From Stieleria magnilauensis (GTDB taxonomy: Bacteria > Planctomycetota > Planctomycetia > Pirellulales > Pirellulaceae): DNA of 64,000 nt. Shown piece after piece: positions 1 through 11,500 of the stretch; position 1 is the first letter of the stretch, and each line of letters starts with the position of its first letter. Position numbers and translations under genes: made by a program. Where the stretch lies: positions 2,330,394 to 2,394,393 of the forward strand of contig CP036432.1 in assembly GCA_007753675.1 (NCBI GenBank), in the 5' to 3' direction. The notes beneath the pieces were generated by a model that did not search any database, was not told the origin of the DNA, and was given only the letters and a program-made list of their open reading frames with translations.

Positions 1-2
1 GC

Positions 3-455
3 CAAGACCCGTCGTTCTACGTCCAAAACGCCTGCGTCACCGATCCCTCGTTGGCTCCGGCTGGTCACAGCACGTTGTACGTGTTGGTCCCGGTGACGCA
101 TCAGACCGGATCGATCGACTGGGAAGCCGAAGCGCCGGCGTTCCGAGAATTGACGCTCGATCGAATGGCCGCGATCGGTTTAGGGGATCTTCGCAGCCGG
201 ATTCGGACAGAGCATACGATCACGCCACAAAACTGGAACCAAGACTACGCGATCCACAAAGGCGCGACGTTTAACTTGGCGCACAATCTGGGCCAAATGC
301 TGCACAACCGACCGCGAAACCGATTCGAAGACTTGGGCAGCGTTTACCTGGTCGGCGGAGGCACGCATCCGGGCAGCGGCCTGCCGGTGATCTACGAATC
401 CAGCCGCATCACCACCGGGCTGGTTCTCAAAGACTTCAACCGCAAAGGCGTTTAA
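3..455 (+). CDS. CrtI-type phytoene desaturase family protein, C-terminal part
   Basis: This is the C-terminal 150 residues of a FAD-dependent carotenoid desaturase/isomerase-type flavoprotein; the N-terminus and its dinucleotide-binding Rossmann motif lie before the window. The visible reading frame starts at base 3 and contains the family hallmarks DPSFYVQNACVTDPS near the beginning, APAGHSTLYVLVPV, and the C-terminal FAD-contacting motif YLVGGGTHPGSGLP followed by a SSRIT helix. In the family these enzymes introduce double bases into phytoene or related polyenes during carotenoid synthesis, which fits pigmented planctomycetes. The exact substrate (CrtI, CrtN or CrtD type) cannot be decided from this fragment. 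The gene ends in TAA 48 bp before an insertion sequence and converges on the minus-strand pseudopilin locus. Confidence 0.82.
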   Translation, partial: QDPSFYVQNACVTDPSLAPAGHSTLYVLVPVTHQTGSIDWEAEAPAFRELTLDRMAAIGLGDLRSRIRTEHTITPQNWNQDYAIHKGATFNLAHNLGQMLHNRPRNRFEDLGSVYLVGGGTHPGSGLPVIYESSRITTGLVLKDFNRKGV

Positions 456-485
456 CCGGAAATGGCACAAGAACGGAGTTCGCAA

Positions 486-503
486 TCTCAGCGGGACGCG
501 TCA
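486..503. repeat. Left half of a dispersed repeat split by the IS
   Basis: The bases just left of the insertion sequence end in GCGGGACGCGTCA (491-503). The same string continues without interruption into GCGACCGG in the copy at 48721-48741. Here the continuation is found only after the IS, from 2283. The GTCA at 500-503 is the left target duplication. Confidence 0.75.
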
Positions 504-2278
504 CGGCCTGTTGATTTTCTGCTCACGATTGCGATTTTGAGCGTGTCCCCCCCTGCCCCCCGTTCCCTCAAGACACAGCGTCCCCCCGGTTATTATTCGA
601 GGGTCGGCTGGCTGGAGGAAACGGGCGGGATGAAAAAAACGATCGTTTAACGTCGCTGTGGCGGATCTGGGCCGCTGGCCTGGAGCGATAGCAATCGTTC
701 GAGGTTGAACGCGCTGACCAACCACAGCCACTCGTTTCGCACACGCTGCAGACCACGGCTGAAGAATTGCCTCGCCCCGTACTTGGCCTTGATCACTGCG
801 AAGGGGCGTTCGCCGGGAGAACGACGACGAGCGTACTTGGCTTGTGATTCGGATGTCTTCATCTTCTCAGCATGATTGCGACGCTTCGATTCATGCTCGC
901 CGTGACTGACCCCACGAGTCTTGGACTTCGCGCCAAGACATCGAGACGCAAGCGGGCAACCTTGACACGACTCCGTAGAGCTCTGGTAACGGTAAAAGAT
1001 TCGACGACGACCGTTCTCCATTTGGCTCGTTTGGTGCTGATAGGCAAGTTTCTCGCCGGCAGGACACCAATAGCAGTTCTCGTCAGTGTCGTAGATAAAT
1101 GCGTTCTTGTTGAATCGCTTTATCTTCTTGCCGTCGCGCTTCGTCGTCGAGGTGGGCAGGCGATCCCAGTCCGCTTCGGGCACAGGCTGACGCGGGTCTT
1201 GGCGGTCTGCCGGGTTGTCTTTGCAGCCCAGCTTGATCGGAGAATAAAAGTCGATCCCCAGCTCTTCGCAACGGGCGAGATTCTCGCCAGTGCTCATCAT
1301 GCCGTCGGCCAACAATTCACCAGGAACCTTGTCCAGGCCGAACGATTCTTTCACGTCCTGGACCGCCGAAATCATGTGCTTGTCTTCATCGGTATGAGGA
1401 ATCACATCGGCGGAGACAGCCAGGCCGCTGTCGATATCAACGGCCAGGTGCGGGGTGTAATTCGGGGCAAAGCCTCCATCTTTGTTCGGGGTGAGACGAG
1501 ATTCTGGGTCGACGATCGGCAGTCGCTTAGGTTCCTTGTCTAGCTTTTCCAGTTCTGCGATCGCCGCGTCGACCTTTCCCTGACGCTGCTGCACCTCGGC
1601 CAATTCTTCGCTCAACTGAAGTCCATTGTGGTTTCCCAGGCGTTCGCTTTCGCTAGCGTCAGCCTGAGCCGCTTGTTCCTCTAGCTCGACAAATCGTTGT
1701 TGAAGCTCGTCCTTCGCTTGGCGAAGTTCTTCCGGCGAACGTGAGCCGGAACGGCGATTGTTCGCTCTGATTCGTGTGCCATCAAAACCGAGGGACTCCA
1801 GCGGCAAATGCCCGAGTTCGCGAGCGACCAAGCCGACTTGGACGAACAGGCTCTTAAGTGCTGCAGAGTTCTTCTGCCGGAATTTGCAAATGGTGGTGTG
1901 GTCGATATGAAGACCTTCGACAAGCCAACGAAAATCATTTCGAACCCACAAAGCCTCTTCGACAGCCCGCGAAGATAAAATGCGATTCATGATTCCGTAC
2001 AGCACGGCACCTGCAATCACGCGGGGATGAAGCGGCGGTTGTCCCTTGGTGAGATCGTAAGCGGCCTCCCAATCGGTCCAGTCGAGGCGTCGCAGAATGT
2101 CATCGAGCAATCGGACTCGATGGTCTTGCGGGATCACCTCATCGAGTTTTTCAGGAAATAGAACCAGCTGGTCTCGACCCAGCGGTGGTGTAGCAAAACC
2201 TGCCATGAAAAAAAGCCTCCGTGCCCCCCATCATAGCGCCAAATCCCACAACTGAAACCGCAGAAAATCAACAGGCCG
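504..2278 (-). mobile_element. Complete IS1182-like insertion sequence, 1775 bp
   Basis: The element is bounded by a perfect 19-bp inverted repeat: CGGCCTGTTGATTTTCTGC at 504-522 and its reverse complement at 2260-2278. It is flanked on both sides by GTCA (500-503 and 2279-2282), a 4-bp target duplication. Removing the element and one GTCA restores the repeat seen intact at 48721-48741, so the ends are fixed independently by the empty-site sequence. A single intact transposase gene fills most of the element. Intact ends, an intact duplication and an uninterrupted transposase suggest a fairly recent insertion. It sits in the convergent spacer between the carotenoid desaturase gene and the pseudopilin locus, so it breaks no gene. 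Confidence 0.9.
647..2206 (-). CDS. IS1182-family transposase
   Basis: A 519-residue DDE transposase that would cut and join the IS ends. The N-terminal part (about residues 15-130) matches the DUF772-type transposase N-terminal domain, with the segment YGIMNRILSSRAVEEA and the DHTTICKFRQ helix. The first catalytic Asp is probably in LGFDGTRIRANN (about 145), the second in ELLADGMMS (about 300), and the Glu in SPGERPFAVIKAKYG (about 470). A cysteine-rich segment (YWCPAGEKL, then CQGCPLASRC, about 380-430) resembles the zinc-binding insertion of IS1182 and related groups. The start is ATG with a strong GGAGG Shine-Dalgarno sequence nine bases upstream. No frameshift or internal stop is seen. 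The family call rests on overall pattern; the catalytic residue assignment is inferred by position. Confidence 0.88.
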   Translation of the reverse strand: MAGFATPPLGRDQLVLFPEKLDEVIPQDHRVRLLDDILRRLDWTDWEAAYDLTKGQPPLHPRVIAGAVLYGIMNRILSSRAVEEALWVRNDFRWLVEGLHIDHTTICKFRQKNSAALKSLFVQVGLVARELGHLPLESLGFDGTRIRANNRRSGSRSPEELRQAKDELQQRFVELEEQAAQADASESERLGNHNGLQLSEELAEVQQRQGKVDAAIAELEKLDKEPKRLPIVDPESRLTPNKDGGFAPNYTPHLAVDIDSGLAVSADVIPHTDEDKHMISAVQDVKESFGLDKVPGELLADGMMSTGENLARCEELGIDFYSPIKLGCKDNPADRQDPRQPVPEADWDRLPTSTTKRDGKKIKRFNKNAFIYDTDENCYWCPAGEKLAYQHQTSQMENGRRRIFYRYQSSTESCQGCPLASRCLGAKSKTRGVSHGEHESKRRNHAEKMKTSESQAKYARRRSPGERPFAVIKAKYGARQFFSRGLQRVRNEWLWLVSAFNLERLLSLQASGPDPPQRR

Positions 2279-2331
2279 GTCAGCGACCGGCGCGTGGGTT
2301 TCGCCCCGAACACGCGCCACTGGCTGACGCC
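2279..2331. repeat. Right half of the dispersed repeat split by the IS
   Basis: Starts with the right GTCA target duplication, continues GCGACCGG, and then has GCCACTGGCTGACGCCACGT at 2318-2337. The intact copy near 48.72 kb has the same order of modules (GCGACCGG, then GCCACTGGCTATCGCCACGT). Both copies lie in spacers at gene ends. Confidence 0.7.
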
Positions 2332-2371
2332 ACGTGCTGGGATATTTCCTCATCATCCCGCCTTCTCTCCA

Positions 2372-2821
2372 CTAACGATTCACAATCCAACCCAAGTCCG
2401 GCGTCAGATACCGCGGCGGATCGTCTGCCGAATCGCATTCGACAAAGCCGCCTTTGGAGATGCTCAGCGTGCCGGGCCTATCGAGCGCGTCGTGGTAGCC
2501 CGCATCGGCGGGTCCCAGGCATTCATCATCGCTGCCGACGGCGCCCGTTTCACGACGGTCATCGACGACGCCATTGAGGTTATCATCCACTTCGGCTTGA
2601 CCGGGTTGTCCGTCCTTGCCGACGGTCAGCAAGACGGCAACGTCATCGGCAAAGCAATACGGCTGAACATCATCGCCGCCTTCGGTGACCGCACGTTTGA
2701 CGTCTGCACGGTCCAGGCCCGCGGTGGGCGGAGCGAAACGGCGGGTCTGGTTGAGCATCACCAACCGCGCGGCCACACCGCCGAGCAACAGAACCACGAT
2801 CAATAGACGAATCACCATCAC
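2372..2821 (-). CDS. Small membrane-anchored protein, last gene of pseudopilin locus
   Basis: A 149-residue protein with an N-terminal hydrophobic segment (about residues 4-20, VIRLLIVVLLLGGVAARLVM) and a soluble, acidic remainder. The central segment reads DGQPGQAEVDDN, then VVDD, then TGAVGSDDE (about residues 75-105). The same spaced module occurs in the 2564-residue protein two genes upstream, and a related acidic stretch occurs in the neighbouring PilW-like protein. The gene starts six bases after the PilW-like stop codon (GTG at 2821, or ATG at 2818) behind an AGGAG, so it is very likely co-transcribed and co-translated. No prepilin Glu5 motif is present. Function unknown; by position it may be an accessory of the pseudopilus. 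Confidence 0.75.
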   Translation of the reverse strand: MMVIRLLIVVLLLGGVAARLVMLNQTRRFAPPTAGLDRADVKRAVTEGGDDVQPYCFADDVAVLLTVGKDGQPGQAEVDDNLNGVVDDRRETGAVGSDDECLGPADAGYHDALDRPGTLSISKGGFVECDSADDPPRYLTPDLGWIVNR

Positions 2822-2827
2822 GTCGAA

Positions 2828-5581
2828 TCAAAACTCCTGAATCACCGTCTGCTGCCGAATCGTCTCGGCGCTGAAATCATCCACGCGAATCGTAATCTTC
2901 AGTGCCCGAAGCGGTTGAGGAATGGGCGGCTCGATCTTAAACGGTGTGGTGCTGGTCGGTGCAATTTGTATGATTCCGGCCGACTGAGCTGCGAATTCCC
3001 CGCCACTGTTGACAGAGCTGCGCGCACTGGTCCAGCGTCGGTAGCTCAACCCCAACACACCTTGGATCTGCATGTTGGCCGATTGCGGTCCCGCAGCGGC
3101 ATTTGCCTGCGGAACGCGACGTTCGGTGTAGGTGCCGCTCACCGTCCCTGTACCAGAGAGCGGCTCACGCGTGTACGGTCCACCGTTGAATCCCTCTTGG
3201 TCAAAGTCGTCCGTGGCGTAGCTATCGGTCCAAGTGTCGTAGATCGGTTGATAAAACGACGAAATGGACTGCGAACCGCCGCGGCGGAGCAAGAACCGTC
3301 CACTATCCTGATAGGCATCGGTAAAGGGGACGAATGTCTGCGTCCCGACCGTGACCGTTGGCAACTGGATCCCGCTGAACGGGCTTTCGAACGCGTCAAT
3401 GTTTTGGAGCATCAGTGCGTTGCCGTTGACGATATCACGGTGAAAGAGGCCTCGCATGGGCCCGCCGGCGAGCCGCACATAGTTCAGATCAACGAAGTCG
3501 CCGCGATTGACAATGCCGAAGCGCGATATATTGCTTCGGCCACCGGAGGATCCATAATCGAATTCCCCCTGCGCGTTCCGCGTTCCGTTACCAATCAGGA
3601 CTTCATCGAGCCGGTGGCTATCGATCGGGACCACTTCATCATCGCTGCCGGCAATCCCCAATTCGTCGATTTCGATCACAGGCGCCCCGGCTGCGCGGGT
3701 GTCGTCCGGCGAGATCCCATCGCCGTCATCATCGCCCAGATTTCCGGGAACGCGATCGCGACCTTCCCAGATAAAGTGCGGTGCCGACGGATCAAAGATT
3801 CGAATGTCGAAACTGACCACATCGGTGGCGACAACATCCGACCCGCCTCGATTGATGATCTCCGGCCTCTCGCCGGCCTCCTGCAAACCGGCACCGGCGT
3901 CGGACATCCGATCGACCAACGCAAATTCCGGACGTAAGAACGTCGTCATTGTGAATCGCCCGTACGGATTTAAAAAGTCGATGTCCGATGTGGGAACGAT
4001 GTCCAGTCGCGGATCATCGGCTTGGGCCGGAAAGGTCGTCGGCCACGGTGGGCCTTGCACGTGTTCGCTGACCGTGGCCCCTTGTGGCGGAGTCGGCGTC
4101 GATGTGAATCGGCTGTGCAAGTAATCATGCGGAGGGCACAGCGCCAACTGCGGCATCGAAGATGACTCTAACCCGGTCGATCCAGATGTCCCACTCAAAA
4201 TCGGCTCGGGAATCCGCACGAATCCGAAACGGTTTTCCGGGCGCGTCAACTGACCGAGGTCATTCGCACGGACGACATTGGACGGCATTCCACGATAGGC
4301 AACTTGCTCGGGCGCGGCGGTCGGCGATGGTGGCGACGCAAACAGATCCGTACGGGTGGGAAATGCGGCCGACAGCGACGGCCATGTCACTGTTTCGCGG
4401 CTGATGGACAGGTCCATGACCTGCTGCATCCGCGCCAATCCGGTCAACCAAGATGGCGACGGATGATTGAACCGGTTTGCATCGGATGGATCCCACCAAA
4501 TCCCGGGCGCGTTCATCCGAGGGACGGTTGGATTAGGTGCGAGCAACGGATTGACGCCCGCGGTGTTGGGGCGATAGAAATCCAGATTGCCCTGCGCCCC
4601 GGATCCGAATGACAACGGACGAATGTAAATCTCACCCGCGGCATCGCGTGTCAGAAACGGGATCGTCGGAATGGTGTCGGGGACGAAGGGGGTCGCCGGG
4701 TTGAACGCGATGATGTTCAGCCCATTGTAACCGGCGCGGGCGGCCATCGTCGCGTTGCTGACGAACATCTCTTCGATCGTCATGTTTAAGTCCGGTCGAA
4801 TCAGCAAAACACGTCGATGCAAATCCAAACGATCGGGCAAAAGGTCTCCGTTTGCATCGCGAAATCGCGGTGCCGTCGTGGTCGGTGTCGTTGAGGCGCT
4901 CAGCAGATTGGGTTGGTCATAACGCAAGGTGCCATCACCGCTGCGCGTGTAGCGTGGCGATGCCCAGTAGGCGATTTCGGCGTACTCGGAATAAAACGGC
5001 ACCAACCGAGTGGCGTCGATGTGGTTGATCCGCGAAATCTCATCGGGGGTGAGTTGCCCGCTCGCAAACCGTTGCGCCCAAAGAATCCCTTGAGGGATGA
5101 ACCCGACAAACGGGCTGTCCTTTTCCGCGCGTGCGGTGAAGGCCAAGTAATCATCGATATCGCCATAGCGCGTGTCCGGAAAGAAGCCGGTGTTGCGTGG
5201 GGTAGGCGTTTGGGTGCTGCCGAGCACTGTGGTCGATGAAGTAAACGGTCCCTCGTGATAGACCAGATAGCCTTCCGAACCACTTGCACTGGCTGGCGGT
5301 TTCATCTGACACGTCGCCCGCGACAACTCGTCTCTCATCCGCAGTGCGACGTCACGCAATTTGCTACTCAGTTCCAGCTGTGACTGACGCTCGGTGATAC
5401 GACTGCCCAGCAACTTATAGGCACGGGTCAATCCGAGCATCAACAACAACGCAGCGGTCAGCGCGATCAGCACTTCCAGGATGGTGAATCCGGGGGGCTG
5501 AAAGGGTGCCGGAAAAAATTTGTCGTTGCGTCTCATTGCATTGGTTTGTCGCGTCATGGATTTCGCTTCGATTCTGGTCAC
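2828..5581 (-). CDS. Very large PilW/GspJ-like prepilin, 917 residues
   Basis: The N-terminus carries a class III prepilin signal: a positively charged leader, then PPG, the cut site, FTILEVLIALTAALLLMLGL, with Phe1 and the invariant Glu5. A helix continues through ITERQSQLELSSKLRDVALR, as in GspJ/PilW. The rest is far longer than a usual minor pseudopilin (about 200 residues) and is rich in Asn, Pro and Thr. An acidic segment NLGDDDGDGISPDD (near residue 625) resembles calcium-binding Asp loops. The GTG start at 5581 has AGGAG seven bases upstream and lies four bases after the preceding gene's stop, so it is preferred over the ATG at 5557. Role (inferred): minor pseudopilin at the tip complex with the giant GspK-like protein. 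Confidence 0.82.
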   Translation of the reverse strand: MTRIEAKSMTRQTNAMRRNDKFFPAPFQPPGFTILEVLIALTAALLLMLGLTRAYKLLGSRITERQSQLELSSKLRDVALRMRDELSRATCQMKPPASASGSEGYLVYHEGPFTSSTTVLGSTQTPTPRNTGFFPDTRYGDIDDYLAFTARAEKDSPFVGFIPQGILWAQRFASGQLTPDEISRINHIDATRLVPFYSEYAEIAYWASPRYTRSGDGTLRYDQPNLLSASTTPTTTAPRFRDANGDLLPDRLDLHRRVLLIRPDLNMTIEEMFVSNATMAARAGYNGLNIIAFNPATPFVPDTIPTIPFLTRDAAGEIYIRPLSFGSGAQGNLDFYRPNTAGVNPLLAPNPTVPRMNAPGIWWDPSDANRFNHPSPSWLTGLARMQQVMDLSISRETVTWPSLSAAFPTRTDLFASPPSPTAAPEQVAYRGMPSNVVRANDLGQLTRPENRFGFVRIPEPILSGTSGSTGLESSSMPQLALCPPHDYLHSRFTSTPTPPQGATVSEHVQGPPWPTTFPAQADDPRLDIVPTSDIDFLNPYGRFTMTTFLRPEFALVDRMSDAGAGLQEAGERPEIINRGGSDVVATDVVSFDIRIFDPSAPHFIWEGRDRVPGNLGDDDGDGISPDDTRAAGAPVIEIDELGIAGSDDEVVPIDSHRLDEVLIGNGTRNAQGEFDYGSSGGRSNISRFGIVNRGDFVDLNYVRLAGGPMRGLFHRDIVNGNALMLQNIDAFESPFSGIQLPTVTVGTQTFVPFTDAYQDSGRFLLRRGGSQSISSFYQPIYDTWTDSYATDDFDQEGFNGGPYTREPLSGTGTVSGTYTERRVPQANAAAGPQSANMQIQGVLGLSYRRWTSARSSVNSGGEFAAQSAGIIQIAPTSTTPFKIEPPIPQPLRALKITIRVDDFSAETIRQQTVIQEF

Positions 5582-5585
5582 ACCA

Positions 5586-8500
5586 TCACTCCTGAACTTC
5601 CGAGTAGATCACGGTGTTGCGTGCATTGAGTGTCTTGCCGCGGAGGAACCCGACGGGGATCGAACGGTCGACCATGAAGGTTGCCTTGGACCGGACAGGT
5701 TCACCAGTCGCGTCGACGTACTCTTGGCCGACGGCGCCGGTGATCGGATCGACGACGAAGTAGCTGGTCGTCATGCGGATCAGGAACACGTTGCTGTGAT
5801 TGGTGGTCAGGTTGGCCAATCGAGCGGCGTTTTCGAATCGGAACTTGCTATCGCGGTTCAAGTGGCGGAAATTCGAATGAAGTTCCGCTTGCGGACGTTC
5901 GAACAGCCCCGAATTGAGCATCGAGATCTTATGTCGATTCACTGCGACAGAGGTGTTATACGTGTCCGCCGGCAAATCGGTCCGCACCTGTGTCGCCGGT
6001 AACGTCGTATCGTTCGTCGGTTGACCGCCATCATTAATTGCATCCGCTGTCGGATCATATTCAACCACCAATGCAAAACTTGCATCACCGCCGGTCGCAC
6101 TGGGACTATTGACGCTGACCGAGTACGTCGTCGGATCCGTCGTCGTATCGTTGTGCTGATCACGAACAGCCAAAGGAATCAGACGTTCGTCGAAATCAGG
6201 GTGCGGTCGCAAAAGCCCCATATCGTGCGTCCTACGTACTGAACCGATATCAGTCCCACCCGTCCAGGTTTCGTCCGCACGCATGAAACGCTGGACGCTT
6301 CCCAACGAACTCGAACGTGCGGCACCGAAAACGCCTGCAAACCGGGTCGGATAACGCCAATCCAACTCGGGATTCAAAAGGTTGGCTGCCCCGCGAAGAG
6401 TATGTGGATATCCTCGACGACTCTCAATAAACGCTTTAAACGACCGACCGAAGGGCGAATCCACCGTTCGTTCGTACGCGTTATTCTCGCCCATCACAGA
6501 CGGCGCTCCATAGTTGATTTGAAACTGTGGAACCGCTGAAGTATCGAAGTAAGAATCAAGTTCATATTGCGTCGAAAACCCATATGCCAAGGACCGATAG
6601 ACCGAGCCGTTACCAAACAACCGGGAGTTTCGGAATTCGGGCGTAAACCCATCGTTGTCGGCGGTCAGATTGGTCGGATTCGCACGCAGAAGGTTGACCA
6701 CGGGGGCCGTTGAGGCAGGTGTATCGGGCAGCTCCAACGCATCAAGGAATCGATCCCGAGTCTCGGCTGCCAAGACAGCGGGCGGAGCCGACGGGTCGGT
6801 GCCTTGGAATCCGGGGCCCTTGCGAATGTAATCCGGCGTCGTGTTCAAATTGATTTTGCCGGGAGTACGGTGCTTGCCGACATAGTTGTACGGCGGCTGC
6901 AATGTGGTCACGACGCGGTTAAACAATTGTGCCCGTTGTTGGTAGTTCACCGTCTGGCCGGACAGCAATGAATCGGTTCGGTGCACCACCTTGATCGGAT
7001 CAAACCAACGCTGGCTGTCAAACCAAACCGGTCCGATATCGATGTAGTCGAAGATCTGTTCAAATCCGGCTCGATCACCAGTGAATTGACCAACGTTGTC
7101 TAGATAGTCTGGGTCCTGCGCATCTTCGGTGTTCCCCAGCGGCAGGCGATTGGTATAGGTACCGCTCACATCCTGCTGAATATCCGCGCCGCGGAATTTT
7201 GAATAACCGCTTTCAAAACCGAGCAGGTGCCCAAACGGCGTTGTTCTCTCACGCCATTCTTGCGTTCCGCTATCGACGTCGAGCAAAGTTCCGGGCGTAA
7301 ACGTTGCGAGCAAGGACGTGCGTGAAACTGCGGGCACATTGATCAATTCCATCGGTGATTGAAAATCACGATTCAACCACGGCAAAGAAAGCATCGCGAC
7401 ATCCTGCGGCATTCCCACATTGGCAGTCGCGTTGTTTCCGCTGGTGGCTTGTGGCTGGCCAAATCGGATCGGAAATCCATATTCCCGATTGACATAACCC
7501 AATGTCTGCTTGAATTGCTGGCGCGGAGCCGCCGGGTTGACATCATCATCAAATGTCAAATTGGGACTATAACGCGTTTCAATACCATCATCATTGCCCA
7601 TGCCAGATCCATCGATACTCTCCCTGTCTTGGTCATACCAAGTGGATCCGATTTCAAATTCCCAATAGGCCCGCGGCGCAGCGGGTGGTCCACCGAGCAC
7701 ACGCGTTTGGCTTCGTCTGAGAACATTAAACGTCGCACTGAATGGTGAACGGTGTACCCCCGTTACTCGATCGAACGTTGCTGCAATGCCTGTACCGGCA
7801 CTTCCATTGGGAATCAGAGCGGTAAATGGCCGATCTTTTCCGACAGCAGGGATTTTGCGACGCGAATCCATCTTTACCGGGGGAGTGAATTCCATTCCCA
7901 TGTCGTCGTAAAACGATCTGGCTTGATCGGCAAAGTAGTTGTCATTCGTGGGGTCGCCGTCCCCGTCTCGATCCACCGGGGTCCGTACGTCTTCTTCACC
8001 GTTGTAAGTTGTAAGATCGACCGGAATAAAGTCTTCTGTCAGATAGGGGTTGTCGACAGGATGGAAGGGGCGTGTCGGATCCGCCAGCCGCTGCAGAAAG
8101 ATCGTCCTAGCGTCTTGATGGGTTCCAACGGCACTCCAAGTGACAAGGACCTCGTTGGAAGCGGGCCCAACGGTGTAACTGTTGTCGTTAAGCGGACGTC
8201 CGGCTTCGTGATCGAACGGAACATCAGGGTGCAGCCCGGTTAAACTCTCATAGTCGCGATATCCATCGGCGAGAGGATAATTGTCCGCATTCATCGTCAA
8301 AATGCGTTGCGTCGGTGCCGGATAGTAGTTCGGCCCCGGCAGAGGAGCACTTATATTGAACCCCATGTCGACGCGGTTTTCTGGCGCAAAACGCGGGTCA
8401 CCGAAGTAGGTGCTCCAGGATGCACTCACCGGATCCACGGCCATCGGATCGACCTGATGCGGATAAAGCGATTCACAGATGAACGGCCGAACGCGCCGAA

Positions 8501-11500
8501 TGTGATAGTTCGCATGGTCTTCAAAGTATCGCGGAGTGTTTGAATTTGCCCCCGCGACCAGTGGTCCGAGGTCGCGATAATTCAACCTAAAATCGATTGT
8601 CGCTCCCTGAAGAGCAAACTCGAATCGTTGTTCGACAGGGCTATAAAGATAATTCGGAGTGGTACTGGAATTGGAATTCCGCGTCTGGCCAAGGACCGTT
8701 GAAACGCGTGGCGCGACGATTCCATATTCACCCGGTCCCAATACGGCCGGTGCAATTGTTGGGTTGGGATTGCCCGGGATTTGAATCTGTTGCGGGTTGT
8801 AATAAACGTTTGAAACGTTCATCCCACTCCGCAAAGCACTCGTCGGATTCATCACATCCAACGTCGCACTCGGAGTGACATTCGAGAAAAGCACGAAACG
8901 CTCAAGAAATACGTCAAAGTCTCGAGTTCCAGCACCGGCAGTTGAGTAATCCGGGTTGGCTAAGCGAACACGCTCAGTCCCGGCAACTAACGGAAACGGC
9001 GGGGTCGCGATCTCTACGCTGTGGCGGATGCCTTCATTCCAGTCGTCACGCGCGTCATTGACACTGGGCGCGGTCGGCGGCGCCGCCATCGGATCGTAGT
9101 CATTCATCTGATTCCCGTCATACTCCAAATGACTCGTCTCTTCGATCCTTCCGTCATTGGAAGCCAAATCATGGAGCCTGTTTGCATCAAACAGCCAACG
9201 GGTGCTTTTATTTGCATCTCCTCCTGTCGGTGCGCCGACCGCAAGTCTCCAAACGGGTGAAATATTGCTTCCAGACCCGACGACTCGTCCTAATTCCAAC
9301 TCACCCACCGCGTTATAGAATTCACGCGGAAACGACTCCTGCCCGACGACGGCGTTCCCATCATCTGGCGATCGTAGCGAGTGAAGTTCGACAAAGGCGC
9401 TGGCCAACGGAATCCGAAACTGATCCATGTCACTGTCTGGATCCGGAGCGTTAGCGGGGTCATTGTCTACGTCATCTTTTAACTCGCCATCTGCATCAAC
9501 GAGGTTTAGATTCGTTTCCAGATTTCGTTTCAATCTCTTATCGTGAAACGCGATTGCTTCGGTCAGTTCCACCTCCGGACGTTCCATTCCCCATACCACG
9601 TTGACGGCGGCTATTTCCGGATTGAATCCGTCAAACGGATTGAGATCAAAGCGAAGCCGCGTTCGGGCAACGTTTGTGTCACGGAAGTCCACCACGTTGA
9701 CCGCCCATTGTGCTAGACGGTTTGCTACGTAATGGTTTCGATTATTGATTTCCGCGGCCGTCGGGTTGTTGGTGTTTCCGCCAAACGCACCACCGGGATA
9801 CGGAAAATGTCTCACCAACTCGATGCCGTTGGGGTGCGTGATGGGATCATGAATCAGCGTGAACATCAACACGTACAAATGACGCGCAAGAAGCTCTTCA
9901 CCGGTCGGCGCCTTCAACATGGTTGTCAACGGTGCGGTTGCAGAGTCGTTGTCGTGATCAACACTAAACATGGTCCCCACGTCGTTGGTCGTATCCAGGA
10001 TTCCGTCACCGTTGAGGTCATACCCATCGAAATCCGGGACCATCGGAGTACCCGGGGCGGTCGTCGAATGCACCGGCATGTAATGCGTCGGCGCATACTT
10101 CGCATTCGCCGTGGCTTGTTGCGGATACGAACCGGCGATCACCGGGAAGGCCCGTTCGTTGCTGCGGACATTGTTCGGTTGTGGACCGCCCGTGGAGACC
10201 ACGCGATTTTGGCCTTCTCGCGATTCATCAACGACGATATCTGGGTCAACAGGATTGAACGCGGCTCCAGGATTGGTCGGCGTCCGCCCATCGGTGAACA
10301 ACTGCGTGGAGATGCTGTTTTCGCCGTTGCCAAGAGCCCGGTTGACGTTCAGCTTGGACCCTTTGCGCAGTTCAACCGCAAGCATCCGATCCAAGTGGAC
10401 TTGTTGTTCGAGGTAAGGAACCGACGCGATCCGCAGCTTTTCGGCAAGCAATCGTCCCAAGCTGGGAGCGCCAGGAACCTCGGGTGAATCGACACTTCGG
10501 CTTTCGACCGTGATCAGGTTACGAAGTGCCGCATTTCGTCGAACCGCATCCCCAAGCAGTTCCGACAATCGTCCGCCGATGCGACCATTTTGAAGCAGGT
10601 CAATGTATTCGGTCGGAGTATAGGGAGTGTCGTCGCCAAGCGGAGAGGTGACTCCCAATTCATAGACGTGGTTCGCCTTGTCATCGATGTCCTGTTCCGA
10701 GTTCGGGATCACGCCGGGCGGAACGACACCCAATGTGAATTGCTGATTGCCGCGGTGATCCTTACGAGTCGTGGACACGCCCATCAAGTCCATTGGGCGT
10801 CCCCAATAGCTGTATGACCCGTGGAGTAACGGGTCCGTCGGGTTTACCGGCAACGGAGTCGGGAATGGGATCTTTGAAAGCGCGCTGGATAACCGGAGCG
10901 GATTTTGTGCGTCGCCGGCGGCGGGTAGCTTGTGTTCGTTCAGCCCAGGGTAGGGCGCCAGATAGTCGTAAATCTGACCACCATTCCGCACGTTCAACAG
11001 GTTTCCATAACGCGAACGCAAGAGACCGATATTCGTTGCGTTATTGCGAAACGACAGTCGTGTTCCAACCTGGCTGGTCGGCAGCGGGCCGATGAATCCA
11101 CCAGGAACCGAATCGGAACTGAAAAGATGCGAAAAGTCGACTTCGCCAGGGCCAACGCCACCACCAAACCCGAACGATCCGAGCATCTGTTGCACCGAAA
11201 AGTATTCGGTTTCGTTGAAATAGCGGCGATCGGAGCGGCCTCCACTAGTGGGACGCTCAACAAATCGGTTTTTCACCAATTGAGACAAGTTGCCCGCGAA
11301 ATTCAGGTTCAACTTGCCGTCCATGTCTTCGATCAAGGGAGCGACCAGCGGACGGATCAATGTCCCATCGGGCGCCTGGATGTCCGGCAGCCCCATGTCG
11401 GTCCAAACACTATCGGGCAAACCGTCGCCGTCGTTGTCGACATCCCACGGCCCATTGACCAACCAAGTCGCAAGTGCCCTCAAATCCTGAGCCGTCTGGT

